DNA from: Gammaproteobacteria bacterium
Lineage (GTDB): Bacteria; Pseudomonadota; Gammaproteobacteria; Pseudomonadales; Pseudohongiellaceae
Direction: 5' to 3'
DNA: 34,080 bases
NCBI GenBank assembly: GCA_009844085.1
Contig: VYCF01000076.1
Coordinates: 1-34,080 of the forward strand
Part shown: in pieces, positions 8,673 through 16,091 of the stretch
Layout: every line of letters starts with the position of its first letter
Position numbering within the stretch: position 1 is the stretch's first letter
Program-made: the position numbers and the translations under genes
Notes under the pieces: model-generated
Told to the model about the DNA's origin: nothing
Database searches by the model: none
The model's input: only the letters and a program-made list of their open reading frames with translations

Positions 8673-10118
8673 TCAGGCCGCGAGCCAGATCAGGACTCCC
8701 GTGGCCAGCACGATCAGTTGACTGAAGCGGTCCTCTACGGCGAACAGCACCGGGTCCTCGTGGAGCCTTCCGGCCCGGGCCAGCCGCCAGATGCGGCCGA
8801 GCAGCACGATCAGCAACGGACAGATCAGCCAGAGCAGAAGAGGCGAGCCATAGAGGCGCGTCGTCGCCGGCGCATTGATGTAGAACGCGAAAACGACCAC
8901 GGCCATCAAGCTGGCCAGGGAGCCGATCACGGACAACAGCGGCTCATGGTTCTTGCGATAGGCCCGTCCGCTCACCGCGCCCGCCGGCGCGGCTTGCAGG
9001 TTGACCAGTTCCGTTACCCGCTTGACCATGGCCAGGCCCAGGAAAAAGCATAGCGAAAAGGCGATCAGGAAGTTCGTGGCCGCGACTTCGATAGCTTCGG
9101 CTCCAGCCGTAACTCGAAAGGCGTAAAGCACCGCCAGCGTGGCGACATCGAGCAGGAAAATCCGTTTCAGCGCAAAACTGTAAAGACAGGTGAGCAGCCA
9201 GTAGATCAGCAACACGAGGCGAAAATCCGCCGGCAGCAGCAGCGAAACCAGAAACGCGCCGATCAGCAGCGCGGGCGCGGCGGCGAATCCCGCTGCGAGC
9301 GCCAGTTCTCCCGAAGCGAACGGACGCTTGCGCTTGGTCTGGTGCGCGCGGTCGTTGTCGAGGTCGAGCATGTCGTTGAGCAGATAGACGCTCGACGCGC
9401 ACAGGCAGAAACTCACGAAGCCGATCGCCGAAGCGAACAGCAAATCCGGCCGGAACAATTGATGCGACAGGATCAGCGGCACGAACAGCAAGGTGTTCTT
9501 GAGCCATTGATGGGGACGCATGGCGCGCAGCAGTGGCCCGAACAGCGCGGGGGCCGAGCCGAAACGCAGCACTTCGGCCGGGCTGTTCTCAAACCTGCCA
9601 CTGATCGATGGGCTACAGTTCACCAGCAGAATCTGTCCGGCCCCGGCCCAGACGGGAACATCGGCGCGCGAGTCGCCGGCGTATGCGAACTCGCTTCCTT
9701 GCACGATCTCTTCGATGCGCTGCAACTTGTTCCGCGCTTTCAGATTGGTTCTTCCGTCGCTGCCGATTGCGGCGTCGAACAGCCCGACATGTTCGGCCAC
9801 GGCGCTCACATATCGCTGATCCGAGGCCGAGATCAGTGTCATCGCCCGTCCCCGCGCCCGCTGGTCCCCGAGCCAGGCCAGGAACGCCTCGTTATAAGGT
9901 AGTACGGCCGGGTCGATCTCCACCCGGCGCGCGATCTGATGTTTCAGCCAGGCGCGACCCTTGAGCAGCCAGAAGGGAATAACAGCCAGGTAGAGCGGAT
10001 TGCGCCGGATCAGCAGCAACAGCGATTCGAACAGCAAATCCGTCCGGATCAGCGTTCCGTCGAGATCGACGAACAGATGCGCGTTCGAATCTGCTGCCGC
10101 GCCGGGTTCAACAGCCAT
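8673..10118 (-). CDS. HAD phosphatase-UbiA prenyltransferase fusion (decaprenyl-phosphate phosphoribosyltransferase-like)
   Basis: This 481-residue two-domain protein has a HAD hydrolase domain at about residues 13-180, with motif I DLDGT (Asp18, Asp20), the ISAS motif near 96-99 and the acidic GDSRAD motif at 148-153. A UbiA-family membrane domain fills the rest, with the first Asp-rich motif N248-D249-x2-D252-x3-D256 followed by KRKRP, and a second YSFALKR...LLD region. UbiA proteins of this type include mycobacterial Rv3806c (5-phosphoribosyl diphosphate plus decaprenyl phosphate) and rhizobial NoeC. The fused HAD domain could remove the 5-phosphate from the lipid-linked ribose, a step done by a separate phosphatase in mycobacteria (inference). 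Start 10118 is preferred (AAGGCGG upstream). It overlaps the preceding gene's stop by 11 bases. An upstream in-frame start at 10157 would overlap more. Confidence 0.82.
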   Translation of the reverse strand: MAVEPGAAADSNAHLFVDLDGTLIRTDLLFESLLLLIRRNPLYLAVIPFWLLKGRAWLKHQIARRVEIDPAVLPYNEAFLAWLGDQRARGRAMTLISASDQRYVSAVAEHVGLFDAAIGSDGRTNLKARNKLQRIEEIVQGSEFAYAGDSRADVPVWAGAGQILLVNCSPSISGRFENSPAEVLRFGSAPALFGPLLRAMRPHQWLKNTLLFVPLILSHQLFRPDLLFASAIGFVSFCLCASSVYLLNDMLDLDNDRAHQTKRKRPFASGELALAAGFAAAPALLIGAFLVSLLLPADFRLVLLIYWLLTCLYSFALKRIFLLDVATLAVLYAFRVTAGAEAIEVAATNFLIAFSLCFFLGLAMVKRVTELVNLQAAPAGAVSGRAYRKNHEPLLSVIGSLASLMAVVVFAFYINAPATTRLYGSPLLLWLICPLLIVLLGRIWRLARAGRLHEDPVLFAVEDRFSQLIVLATGVLIWLAA

Positions 10119-11388
10119 CGATTCCGCCTTCGCGAGGATTGATGCGTACGGCCGCATCGGGAAAGTCGCCGATCATGAGATCGCGCCGGAAGTCTTCGAG
10201 CGGCTTTTCCGGATAATGCACGAACAGGGTGCCCTCGGTGGATTCCGCGAGATGGTAGATTTCCGCATAGGTCTGCTGGAAAGCGAAATGCTGGCGCCAC
10301 GTCACTCCCATGCTCCAAACGCTGAAAAACGCGACCATCAAGACTGCGGAACGTGGCGCTTTTGCAAGAATGACGAAAAGCGTCATCGCAAATGGAATGA
10401 GATAGAGTCGGCCGACGAAATTATGGTGGCTCATGATGTTGTCGCCCTGGTAGCCGAACATGCCCCAGTACACCGGGCCGCACAGGCCGAGAATTGCGAG
10501 TATCGTGAATTTGGGCTCGAAACTTCGCGTGAGAACGACCAGCGCGATCATTGCCGCAATTCCTGCCCAGAAAAATAGGCTGCCATGGGCGAAACTGCTC
10601 GATTGCGCCAGGAAGCCGGCGATGAAGCTGGCATAGGACGAGGCGTAAACGTCTATATCGAAGCCATGGATGTCCGCATCGGAACCGATAGGAATGAACG
10701 AATGGCGCAACAACCAATATGCCGCCGAAACGCCGAGCATGGAAACGGCCAGCCAAATGCGGTTTTTTCTGTCTTGCGATTCCGGCATTTGCCGGTCTTC
10801 CCATAGCAGCCATGCGAACAGGGGAAGGGCCAGCACGTGGGATTCCTTGCAGAATACGGCGAGTGCAAAGCTGATGCCGCAAGCGACGAGATTCCCTGTA
10901 ACGTACATGCGGATCGCCAGCGCCAGGAAGAACAGGCAGGCGGCGTCGAAAACATTGGCGAACCAGGTCGCCGTGATCAGGCTGGAAGCGGAAAACAGCA
11001 GGATGGCGAAGAACGCGACTGTACGACCTGATTCCAGGTTGTAGCGTATTGCCAGCGCCCGCGTAAGCAGGGCGACGGAACAGAGCATCAGCAAGGCGTT
11101 GAAGTAACGCAGCAGGAGAATGTTGCCGCCGGACAGTTTGCCCAGCCCGAGGGCCAGGCTGCTGCCGAGGGGGCGGTAAATGTCGAGCGGCAGTTGCTGC
11201 AGCCACACGGCCCGAATCACCTCCAGGATATTCATGCTCGCCAGCGGCTCCGAAGCCATCAGCAACAGCGCGTTGGTCTCGTCCCATACGTCGGTGATCA
11301 TCAGGTCGCCGACTATGACCAGCCAGACTACGCTGATCGCGGCTAGCGTGATTTTGAGTTGGCGGCTTGCTGTCCAGTACGCGCTCAT
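10108..11388 (-). CDS. Polytopic membrane protein, candidate GT-C glycosyltransferase
   Basis: This 426-residue integral membrane protein has roughly nine to eleven hydrophobic segments and no assignment by name. After the first membrane segment there is an acidic extracytoplasmic stretch (DVWDETNALLLM), the position where GT-C enzymes that use polyprenyl-phosphate sugars keep their catalytic acidic residues. A soluble tail of about 60 residues follows the last membrane helix. The start ATG at 11388 overlaps the upstream gene's TGA as ATGA, indicating translational coupling. The 3' end overlaps the HAD-UbiA gene by 11 bases. The open frame continues far upstream, but that part is arginine-rich non-membrane sequence antisense-like in composition and overlaps the neighbour. 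The context suggests use of the lipid-linked sugar made by the adjacent UbiA protein. It could alternatively be a flippase or O-antigen-ligase-like protein. Confidence 0.7.
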   Translation of the reverse strand: MSAYWTASRQLKITLAAISVVWLVIVGDLMITDVWDETNALLLMASEPLASMNILEVIRAVWLQQLPLDIYRPLGSSLALGLGKLSGGNILLLRYFNALLMLCSVALLTRALAIRYNLESGRTVAFFAILLFSASSLITATWFANVFDAACLFFLALAIRMYVTGNLVACGISFALAVFCKESHVLALPLFAWLLWEDRQMPESQDRKNRIWLAVSMLGVSAAYWLLRHSFIPIGSDADIHGFDIDVYASSYASFIAGFLAQSSSFAHGSLFFWAGIAAMIALVVLTRSFEPKFTILAILGLCGPVYWGMFGYQGDNIMSHHNFVGRLYLIPFAMTLFVILAKAPRSAVLMVAFFSVWSMGVTWRQHFAFQQTYAEIYHLAESTEGTLFVHYPEKPLEDFRRDLMIGDFPDAAVRINPREGGIDGC

Positions 11389-12581
11389 TCCTGCCTGCCG
11401 CCGGTGACCTCGAAATCGGAAATGCGGCTGACCGCATACAACATGATTACCGCGTAGTACGGCGTCAGAAAGCGGTCGAGTCCGGCAATCAGGGGGAACA
11501 AGATGAGAAAGGCGCCGAATACGACCAGGCAGAGCAGACTGACATCGGCCAGCGATACCGGTCTTGCGGGCCAGAGCATGCCGGCCAGATTGCCGCGCCA
11601 GGTCCCGGCCCAGGCGATCAGCCAGAGCAACAGGAACAGCGGCAGCACGGTGGCGATCATCGCGCCGCTGGCGAAAAGCTTGACGGCTGCGCCGCGCAGC
11701 ACTTCGAGATAGAGTGCCACTGAGAATGGTTCGGCGAATGCCGCGATATCGATCTGCGATTCGATCAGCGTGTGATGGAACAGCCGCCACCAGTCGTAGT
11801 CGAAGACGGCGCTGATCCAGAAATAGGACAGGACGCTGAACGCCAACCCGCCGCCATACCAATAGAACTCTTCCGATCGGGGCGGCTCACCCCGGCGCAA
11901 ATGGTTCCAGCAAAGCAGCAGAAACAATGGCGCGACAAAAATTATGTTGTTGGTACGGATCCAGATCGAAAGACCGAGGCAGACCACCGCCCCGGCGGTC
12001 CACCGCCGCGCCAGCAGGCACCAGAGCCCGGCGATCACCGCCAGGGCGGAAAAACTGTCGGGCACCGGGACGCGGCTCAGGTCGAACAGCCGGGCGCCGA
12101 TGGAGAACAGGATGACCGCCAGGACTGCCTGCACGGGGCCAGTCAGATTCCGCAGCCAGAGAAACAGGATCACGCAGATCAGCAGACCAGGAACGAGCGA
12201 GAGCCAGATAATGCCGTCGACCGGATTTGCCCCGGCCGCGGCAAGCCCCCGCAGGACCAGTACATACAGCGGCTTGATTTCATACATGCTAAGCTGGCCG
12301 GCGAAATTTTCCGGGCTCGCATACATTGCGGCCGCATATTCGCCGCCGATCAGGGAGTTGAATTGCGCCGCATCGAGCGACTGCCGCAGCAAGCCATATG
12401 TCGCCTCGTGCATTGCAGCGGGGTCGTCGGCTTCGGTGGTGAAAGTGGTCGCCACATAGGGGACCACGTCCCAGGTGTAAATGGGATGGGTCAGGGCAAA
12501 CCATGACAGCGCGAGCAGGTGCAATGCCAGCAGTGCAATTGCCGCTCGTGTGCTGATTGTCGTCGATCCGATTGCGCGCAT
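11385..12581 (-). CDS. Polytopic membrane protein, candidate GT-C glycosyltransferase
   Basis: This 398-residue protein has many hydrophobic segments: the first at about residues 13-31, then clusters such as LSLVPGLLICVILFLWL and IIFVAPLFLLLCW, and a last region around GAFLILFPLIAGLDRFLTPYYAVIMLYAV. The loop after the first helix contains TWDVVPYVATTF, an acidic-aromatic first loop typical of GT-C enzymes but not diagnostic. It is the first gene of the minus-strand operon and overlaps the next by ATGA (11385-11388). ATG 12581 is chosen because the first membrane segment follows at once. The same frame stays open for over 500 more codons, but that part is antisense to the neighbouring gene and is non-membrane. 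Only 30 bases separate its start from the divergent gene. No strong ribosome site is visible. Confidence 0.68.
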   Translation of the reverse strand: MRAIGSTTISTRAAIALLALHLLALSWFALTHPIYTWDVVPYVATTFTTEADDPAAMHEATYGLLRQSLDAAQFNSLIGGEYAAAMYASPENFAGQLSMYEIKPLYVLVLRGLAAAGANPVDGIIWLSLVPGLLICVILFLWLRNLTGPVQAVLAVILFSIGARLFDLSRVPVPDSFSALAVIAGLWCLLARRWTAGAVVCLGLSIWIRTNNIIFVAPLFLLLCWNHLRRGEPPRSEEFYWYGGGLAFSVLSYFWISAVFDYDWWRLFHHTLIESQIDIAAFAEPFSVALYLEVLRGAAVKLFASGAMIATVLPLFLLLWLIAWAGTWRGNLAGMLWPARPVSLADVSLLCLVVFGAFLILFPLIAGLDRFLTPYYAVIMLYAVSRISDFEVTGGRQE

Positions 12582-12611
12582 GTCCGGAACCGCGAAGAGC
12601 CGGCGAAACCG

Positions 12612-15032
12612 ATGAGCGAAAACATAGCACAACCGGCCAACAGGGCATTTCTGCTCGGGCTCTTTTTCATCACCGGCGCGACGCTCATGCTGGAAGTGCT
12701 CAACACCCGGCTGCTGTCGGTGGTGACCTGGTACCATCTTTCCTTTTTCGCCGTCTCCATGGCCATGTTCGGCATGGCGGCGGGGGCGCTCCGGGTTTAT
12801 CTCCAGCCGCGCCGCTTTACCACGGCCAACGCTCTCGACAACCTGTTCCGCTACTCGATCTACTTCGGCGCGAGCGCGATTCTCTGCCACCTCGCGGTCA
12901 TCTACACCCCGCTCGACATCAGCGAAGGCTGGTCCGCGGCCGGCGTGGCGAAGATGGCGCTGATTACTGTGGCGGTGGCGATCCCTTTCTTTTTCAGCGG
13001 GGTAGTCGTCACCGTCGCCCTGACCCAGGTGAAAGGCAACAGCGGGCTGATTTACGCCGTCGATCTCGTCGGCGCGGCCGTGGGCAGCATCGCCTGCCTG
13101 CCCTTGCTCAACGCGCTCGACATCACCAGCGCGACTTTCGTCGTCGCCGCCATCGCCCTGTTCGGCGTTTTCCTGTTTCAGCTCGCCCGGGGCGGCGCCA
13201 GGCCGTTGCTTTGGACCGCGGCCGGCGCGGCGGTCATCGCCGCCGCCATCGTAAATCATTCCAGTTCGCAGGGATTCCGCGTGTTCTATCCCAAGGGCAA
13301 TCCGGTCAGTTACGAGCAGGATATGCTTGAGTTCTGGACCATACACGGACAGGTGCTGGTCTTTCCTTATGTCGAAGCCGGGCCGTTCTTCTGGGGTCCC
13401 GGCGAAGGCGCCCCGGTGATCGAAGGCATGCAAGGCCAGGCCATGGTGATCGACGGCGAAGCCGGCACCGCGCTCACCCAATGGGACGGCGACCGGAGCA
13501 ATCTCGACTGGCCGCGCTTCGACGTGACCTCGCTGCCATATCATCTGCGACCCGGAGGCAGCGCCGCCGTGATCGGGGTCGGCGGCGGCAGGGACGTTCT
13601 CACGGCGCTTTGGGCCGGCAGTTCGCGCATCACGGCAATCGAGATCAACGAGGCGGCGCTGCGGGTATTGCGCGAGGATCGCCGCGATTTCGTACGCCTT
13701 TACGAGCAGGAGGAGGTCGAATTCGTTCACGACGAGGCGCGCTCGTACCTGACCCGGGCGAACGAACGCTACGACCTGATCCAGATGTCGCTGATCGACA
13801 CCTGGGCCGCCACGGGCGCCGGCGCGTTCACCTTGTCCGAAAACGGCCTGTATACCGTTGAAGGCTGGCAGGTCTTTCTCGACCATCTCGAACCGAATGG
13901 ATTGCTCAGCGTTTCGCGCTGGTATTCGCTCGATGCGCTGTCGGAAACCAACCGGCTGATTTCGCTCGCGGCGATGTCGCTTCTTCGCCGCGGCATCGAA
14001 CGGCCGGCAAACCATATCGCCCTGGTTTCGCGCCTTTCCGTGGCGACCTTGCTCGTTTCGCCGGAGCCGCTTGCCCCGGCGGACATCGATACCATCGAGC
14101 GCGTGGCGGATGAATACGGCTTTACGATTCACCATACGCCCCGGCAGCAGTCTTCCGAATCCCTCATCCGCAACTTGCTGGCCGCGGACGATGAGCGGCA
14201 ACTGCTTGCCGCCACCGAGCACGAATACCTGGATTTCACGCCGCCGACCGACAGCCGGCCCTATTTCTTCAACATCCTGAAGCCGGCCGCGCTCTTCCAG
14301 TCCGGCGGGGCCGGCGGAGAACTCGAAGACCTGGGCATCGTCGCCGGCGGCAATCTGCTCGCGACCTACACCTTGATGCTGCTATGCGGACTGGCGTTGG
14401 CGGGCGTGCTGCTCGTGATCTTCTTACCGCTTCTCATCGCCGGCAGGCCGCAGATTCCGAATCGCGTCTTCCTCAGCGGCCTTGCATATTTCGCGTGTAT
14501 CGGCACGGGATTCATGATGGTGCAGATCCCGCTCATGCAACGCTTTTCGGTCTACCTGGGACATCCGGTCTACGCCGTCGCGGTCCTGCTGTTCTCGATG
14601 ATTCTCGCGGCAGGCGCAGGCAGCTTTCTCTCGGACCGCATCGAAGTCCGCCGCGGTTCGCGCTGGCCCCTGGTCATCCCGGCCGCCATCGTGTCCCTGC
14701 TCGCGCTGATCTACGCAATCGCCGGGCCGTTGATAACGGCGACGATTTCCCAGGGCCTTTTCATCCGCTGCCTGATCGTAATCGTCCTCGTCAGCCTGCC
14801 GGCTCTGCCCATGGGCATGTGCTTCCCGCTCGGCCTGCGCCTGTTCCGCGAATATTCCAGCCGCAGCCTGCCCTGGATGTGGGGCATGAACGGCGCCACC
14901 GGCGTTCTCGCCAGCGTCTTCGCCGTCGCCATCTCGATGTGGAGCGGAATCAACACCAGCCTGCTCGTCGCCATCGCGTGCTACGCACTGCTGGCGCTGC
15001 CTGCGAGCTTCCTGCAGGCGAAGCTGGATTGA
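12612..15032 (+). CDS. Membrane-embedded spermidine-synthase-like protein (SAM-fold domain between two membrane domains)
   Basis: This 806-residue fusion has an N-terminal membrane domain of about seven helices (residues 10-210) and a soluble Rossmann-type domain resembling polyamine aminopropyltransferases (about 290-540). A C-terminal membrane domain of about six helices follows (590-800). The SAM-fold signature is GVGGGRD (322-328) with an acidic residue ending strand 2 (Glu344 in ITAIEIN). True spermidine synthases have GGGDG and a catalytic Asp in a DSxDP-type motif. Here the equivalent region reads MSLIDTWAATGAGAFTLSENGLYT, so classical spermidine synthesis is doubtful. Similar three-part proteins are usually annotated only as spermidine-synthase-like or hypothetical. 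The start MSENIAQ is chosen as the ATG nearest the first helix; the frame is open to 12519. A small GATTC-CCG-GAATC hairpin (15043-15055) lies before the convergent SMP-30 gene. Confidence 0.75.
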   Translation: MSENIAQPANRAFLLGLFFITGATLMLEVLNTRLLSVVTWYHLSFFAVSMAMFGMAAGALRVYLQPRRFTTANALDNLFRYSIYFGASAILCHLAVIYTPLDISEGWSAAGVAKMALITVAVAIPFFFSGVVVTVALTQVKGNSGLIYAVDLVGAAVGSIACLPLLNALDITSATFVVAAIALFGVFLFQLARGGARPLLWTAAGAAVIAAAIVNHSSSQGFRVFYPKGNPVSYEQDMLEFWTIHGQVLVFPYVEAGPFFWGPGEGAPVIEGMQGQAMVIDGEAGTALTQWDGDRSNLDWPRFDVTSLPYHLRPGGSAAVIGVGGGRDVLTALWAGSSRITAIEINEAALRVLREDRRDFVRLYEQEEVEFVHDEARSYLTRANERYDLIQMSLIDTWAATGAGAFTLSENGLYTVEGWQVFLDHLEPNGLLSVSRWYSLDALSETNRLISLAAMSLLRRGIERPANHIALVSRLSVATLLVSPEPLAPADIDTIERVADEYGFTIHHTPRQQSSESLIRNLLAADDERQLLAATEHEYLDFTPPTDSRPYFFNILKPAALFQSGGAGGELEDLGIVAGGNLLATYTLMLLCGLALAGVLLVIFLPLLIAGRPQIPNRVFLSGLAYFACIGTGFMMVQIPLMQRFSVYLGHPVYAVAVLLFSMILAAGAGSFLSDRIEVRRGSRWPLVIPAAIVSLLALIYAIAGPLITATISQGLFIRCLIVIVLVSLPALPMGMCFPLGLRLFREYSSRSLPWMWGMNGATGVLASVFAVAISMWSGINTSLLVAIACYALLALPASFLQAKLD

Positions 15033-15053
15033 AGGCGCTCTGGATTCCCGGAA

Positions 15054-16091
15054 TCAGCCGTAGCCCGCGCCCCGCACGCCCACGTAGACCGAATACAGCG
15101 ACTGGCTTGCGGTCATGAACAGGCGGTTGCGGCGGGTTCCGCCGAAGCAGACGTTGGCGCAGACTTCGGGCAGGCGGATGATGCCGATGGTATCGCCGTC
15201 CGGCGCTATGATCTGCACGCCGGGCCGGGCGCCGGCCCAGACATTGCCGTCGACGTCGCAACGCATGCCGTCGGCCGAGGTGCGATTGCCCGTGGTCGGG
15301 TCGACGAGTTCGGCGAACACGCGGCCGTTGCGCAGGTTTTCACCGTCCACGTCCCATACGCGGATGTCCCTGCCGGCGCCGGTATTGGCGACATAGAGCA
15401 GGCTGTAATCGGGGGAGAAGCACAGGCCGTTGGGGGCGTCGATGTCGTCGGTCACGCGAGCGATGCGGCCGGATGAGGCGTCGACGCGATAGACCGAAAG
15501 CGGTTGTTCCTGTTCCGCGCGGAAGCCTTCGTAGTTGCCGCGGATGCCGTAAGGCGGGTCGGTGAACCAGATGCTGCCGTCGGGATGCACGGCGGCGTCG
15601 TTGGGCGAATTCAGCGGACGGCCCTCGAAGCTGTCGGCGAGGACGGTGACCGAGCCGTCGTGTTCGTAACGCACGACGCGGCGGCCGCCATGCTCGCAGG
15701 AGATCTGCCGGCCCCGGGCATCGAAGGTATTGCCGTTGCTGTGCCCCGACGGGTCGCGGAAGACCGTCACATGGCCGTCGTCTTCGAGCCAGCGCAATTG
15801 CCGGTTGTTGGGTATGTCGCTCCAGACCAGGAAGCGGCCGACGCCGCTCCAGGCCGGGCCTTCCGCCCACAAAGTGCCGGTGTAATGACGCTGGATCGGC
15901 GTATTGAAAAGAATGTACGGGCGAAAACGGTCGTCGAGCGCCACCAGGTCCGGGTCGGGATAGCGTAGGGGCGTCTGGCCCGACCAGTCACGCGGCGCCG
16001 CCGGCGCCAGGTCCTGTTGGCCTCTGGCCAGAGTGGGCAACATGGCGGCGCCTGCCAGCGCCGCGCCGAGAAAGTTTCTGCGTTTCATCAT
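15054..16091 (-). CDS. Tat-exported SMP-30/gluconolactonase-like protein
   Basis: This 345-residue protein begins MMKRRNFLGAALAGAAM, a twin-arginine signal (KRRNFLG then hydrophobic AAs), so it is predicted to be exported folded. The SMP-30/gluconolactonase/LRE propeller motifs are all present: the EGPAW segment with Glu77, NSPND with Asn164, PNGLCFSPD with Asn221 and SADGM with Asp274. These correspond to the divalent metal ligands of the family. The likely role is a metal-dependent lactonase or related hydrolase in the periplasm; the substrate cannot be read from sequence. The start codon (ATG 16091, or ATG 16088 directly after) overlaps the TGA of the malonyl-CoA synthetase-like gene, so the two are translationally coupled. 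It converges on the spermidine-synthase-like gene with a 21-base gap. Confidence 0.83.
   Translation of the reverse strand: MMKRRNFLGAALAGAAMLPTLARGQQDLAPAAPRDWSGQTPLRYPDPDLVALDDRFRPYILFNTPIQRHYTGTLWAEGPAWSGVGRFLVWSDIPNNRQLRWLEDDGHVTVFRDPSGHSNGNTFDARGRQISCEHGGRRVVRYEHDGSVTVLADSFEGRPLNSPNDAAVHPDGSIWFTDPPYGIRGNYEGFRAEQEQPLSVYRVDASSGRIARVTDDIDAPNGLCFSPDYSLLYVANTGAGRDIRVWDVDGENLRNGRVFAELVDPTTGNRTSADGMRCDVDGNVWAGARPGVQIIAPDGDTIGIIRLPEVCANVCFGGTRRNRLFMTASQSLYSVYVGVRGAGYG

Noticed and set aside
12582..14222. N-terminal extension of the first GT-C-like gene, giving a 945-residue protein
   Set aside because: The extra 547 residues are antisense to the spermidine-synthase-like gene and non-membrane in character. 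The membrane protein proper starts at 12581.
12612..15032. Calling this gene speE (spermidine synthase)
   Set aside because: The classical catalytic motif is not seen and the fused membrane domains suggest a different substrate, so no gene symbol is given.
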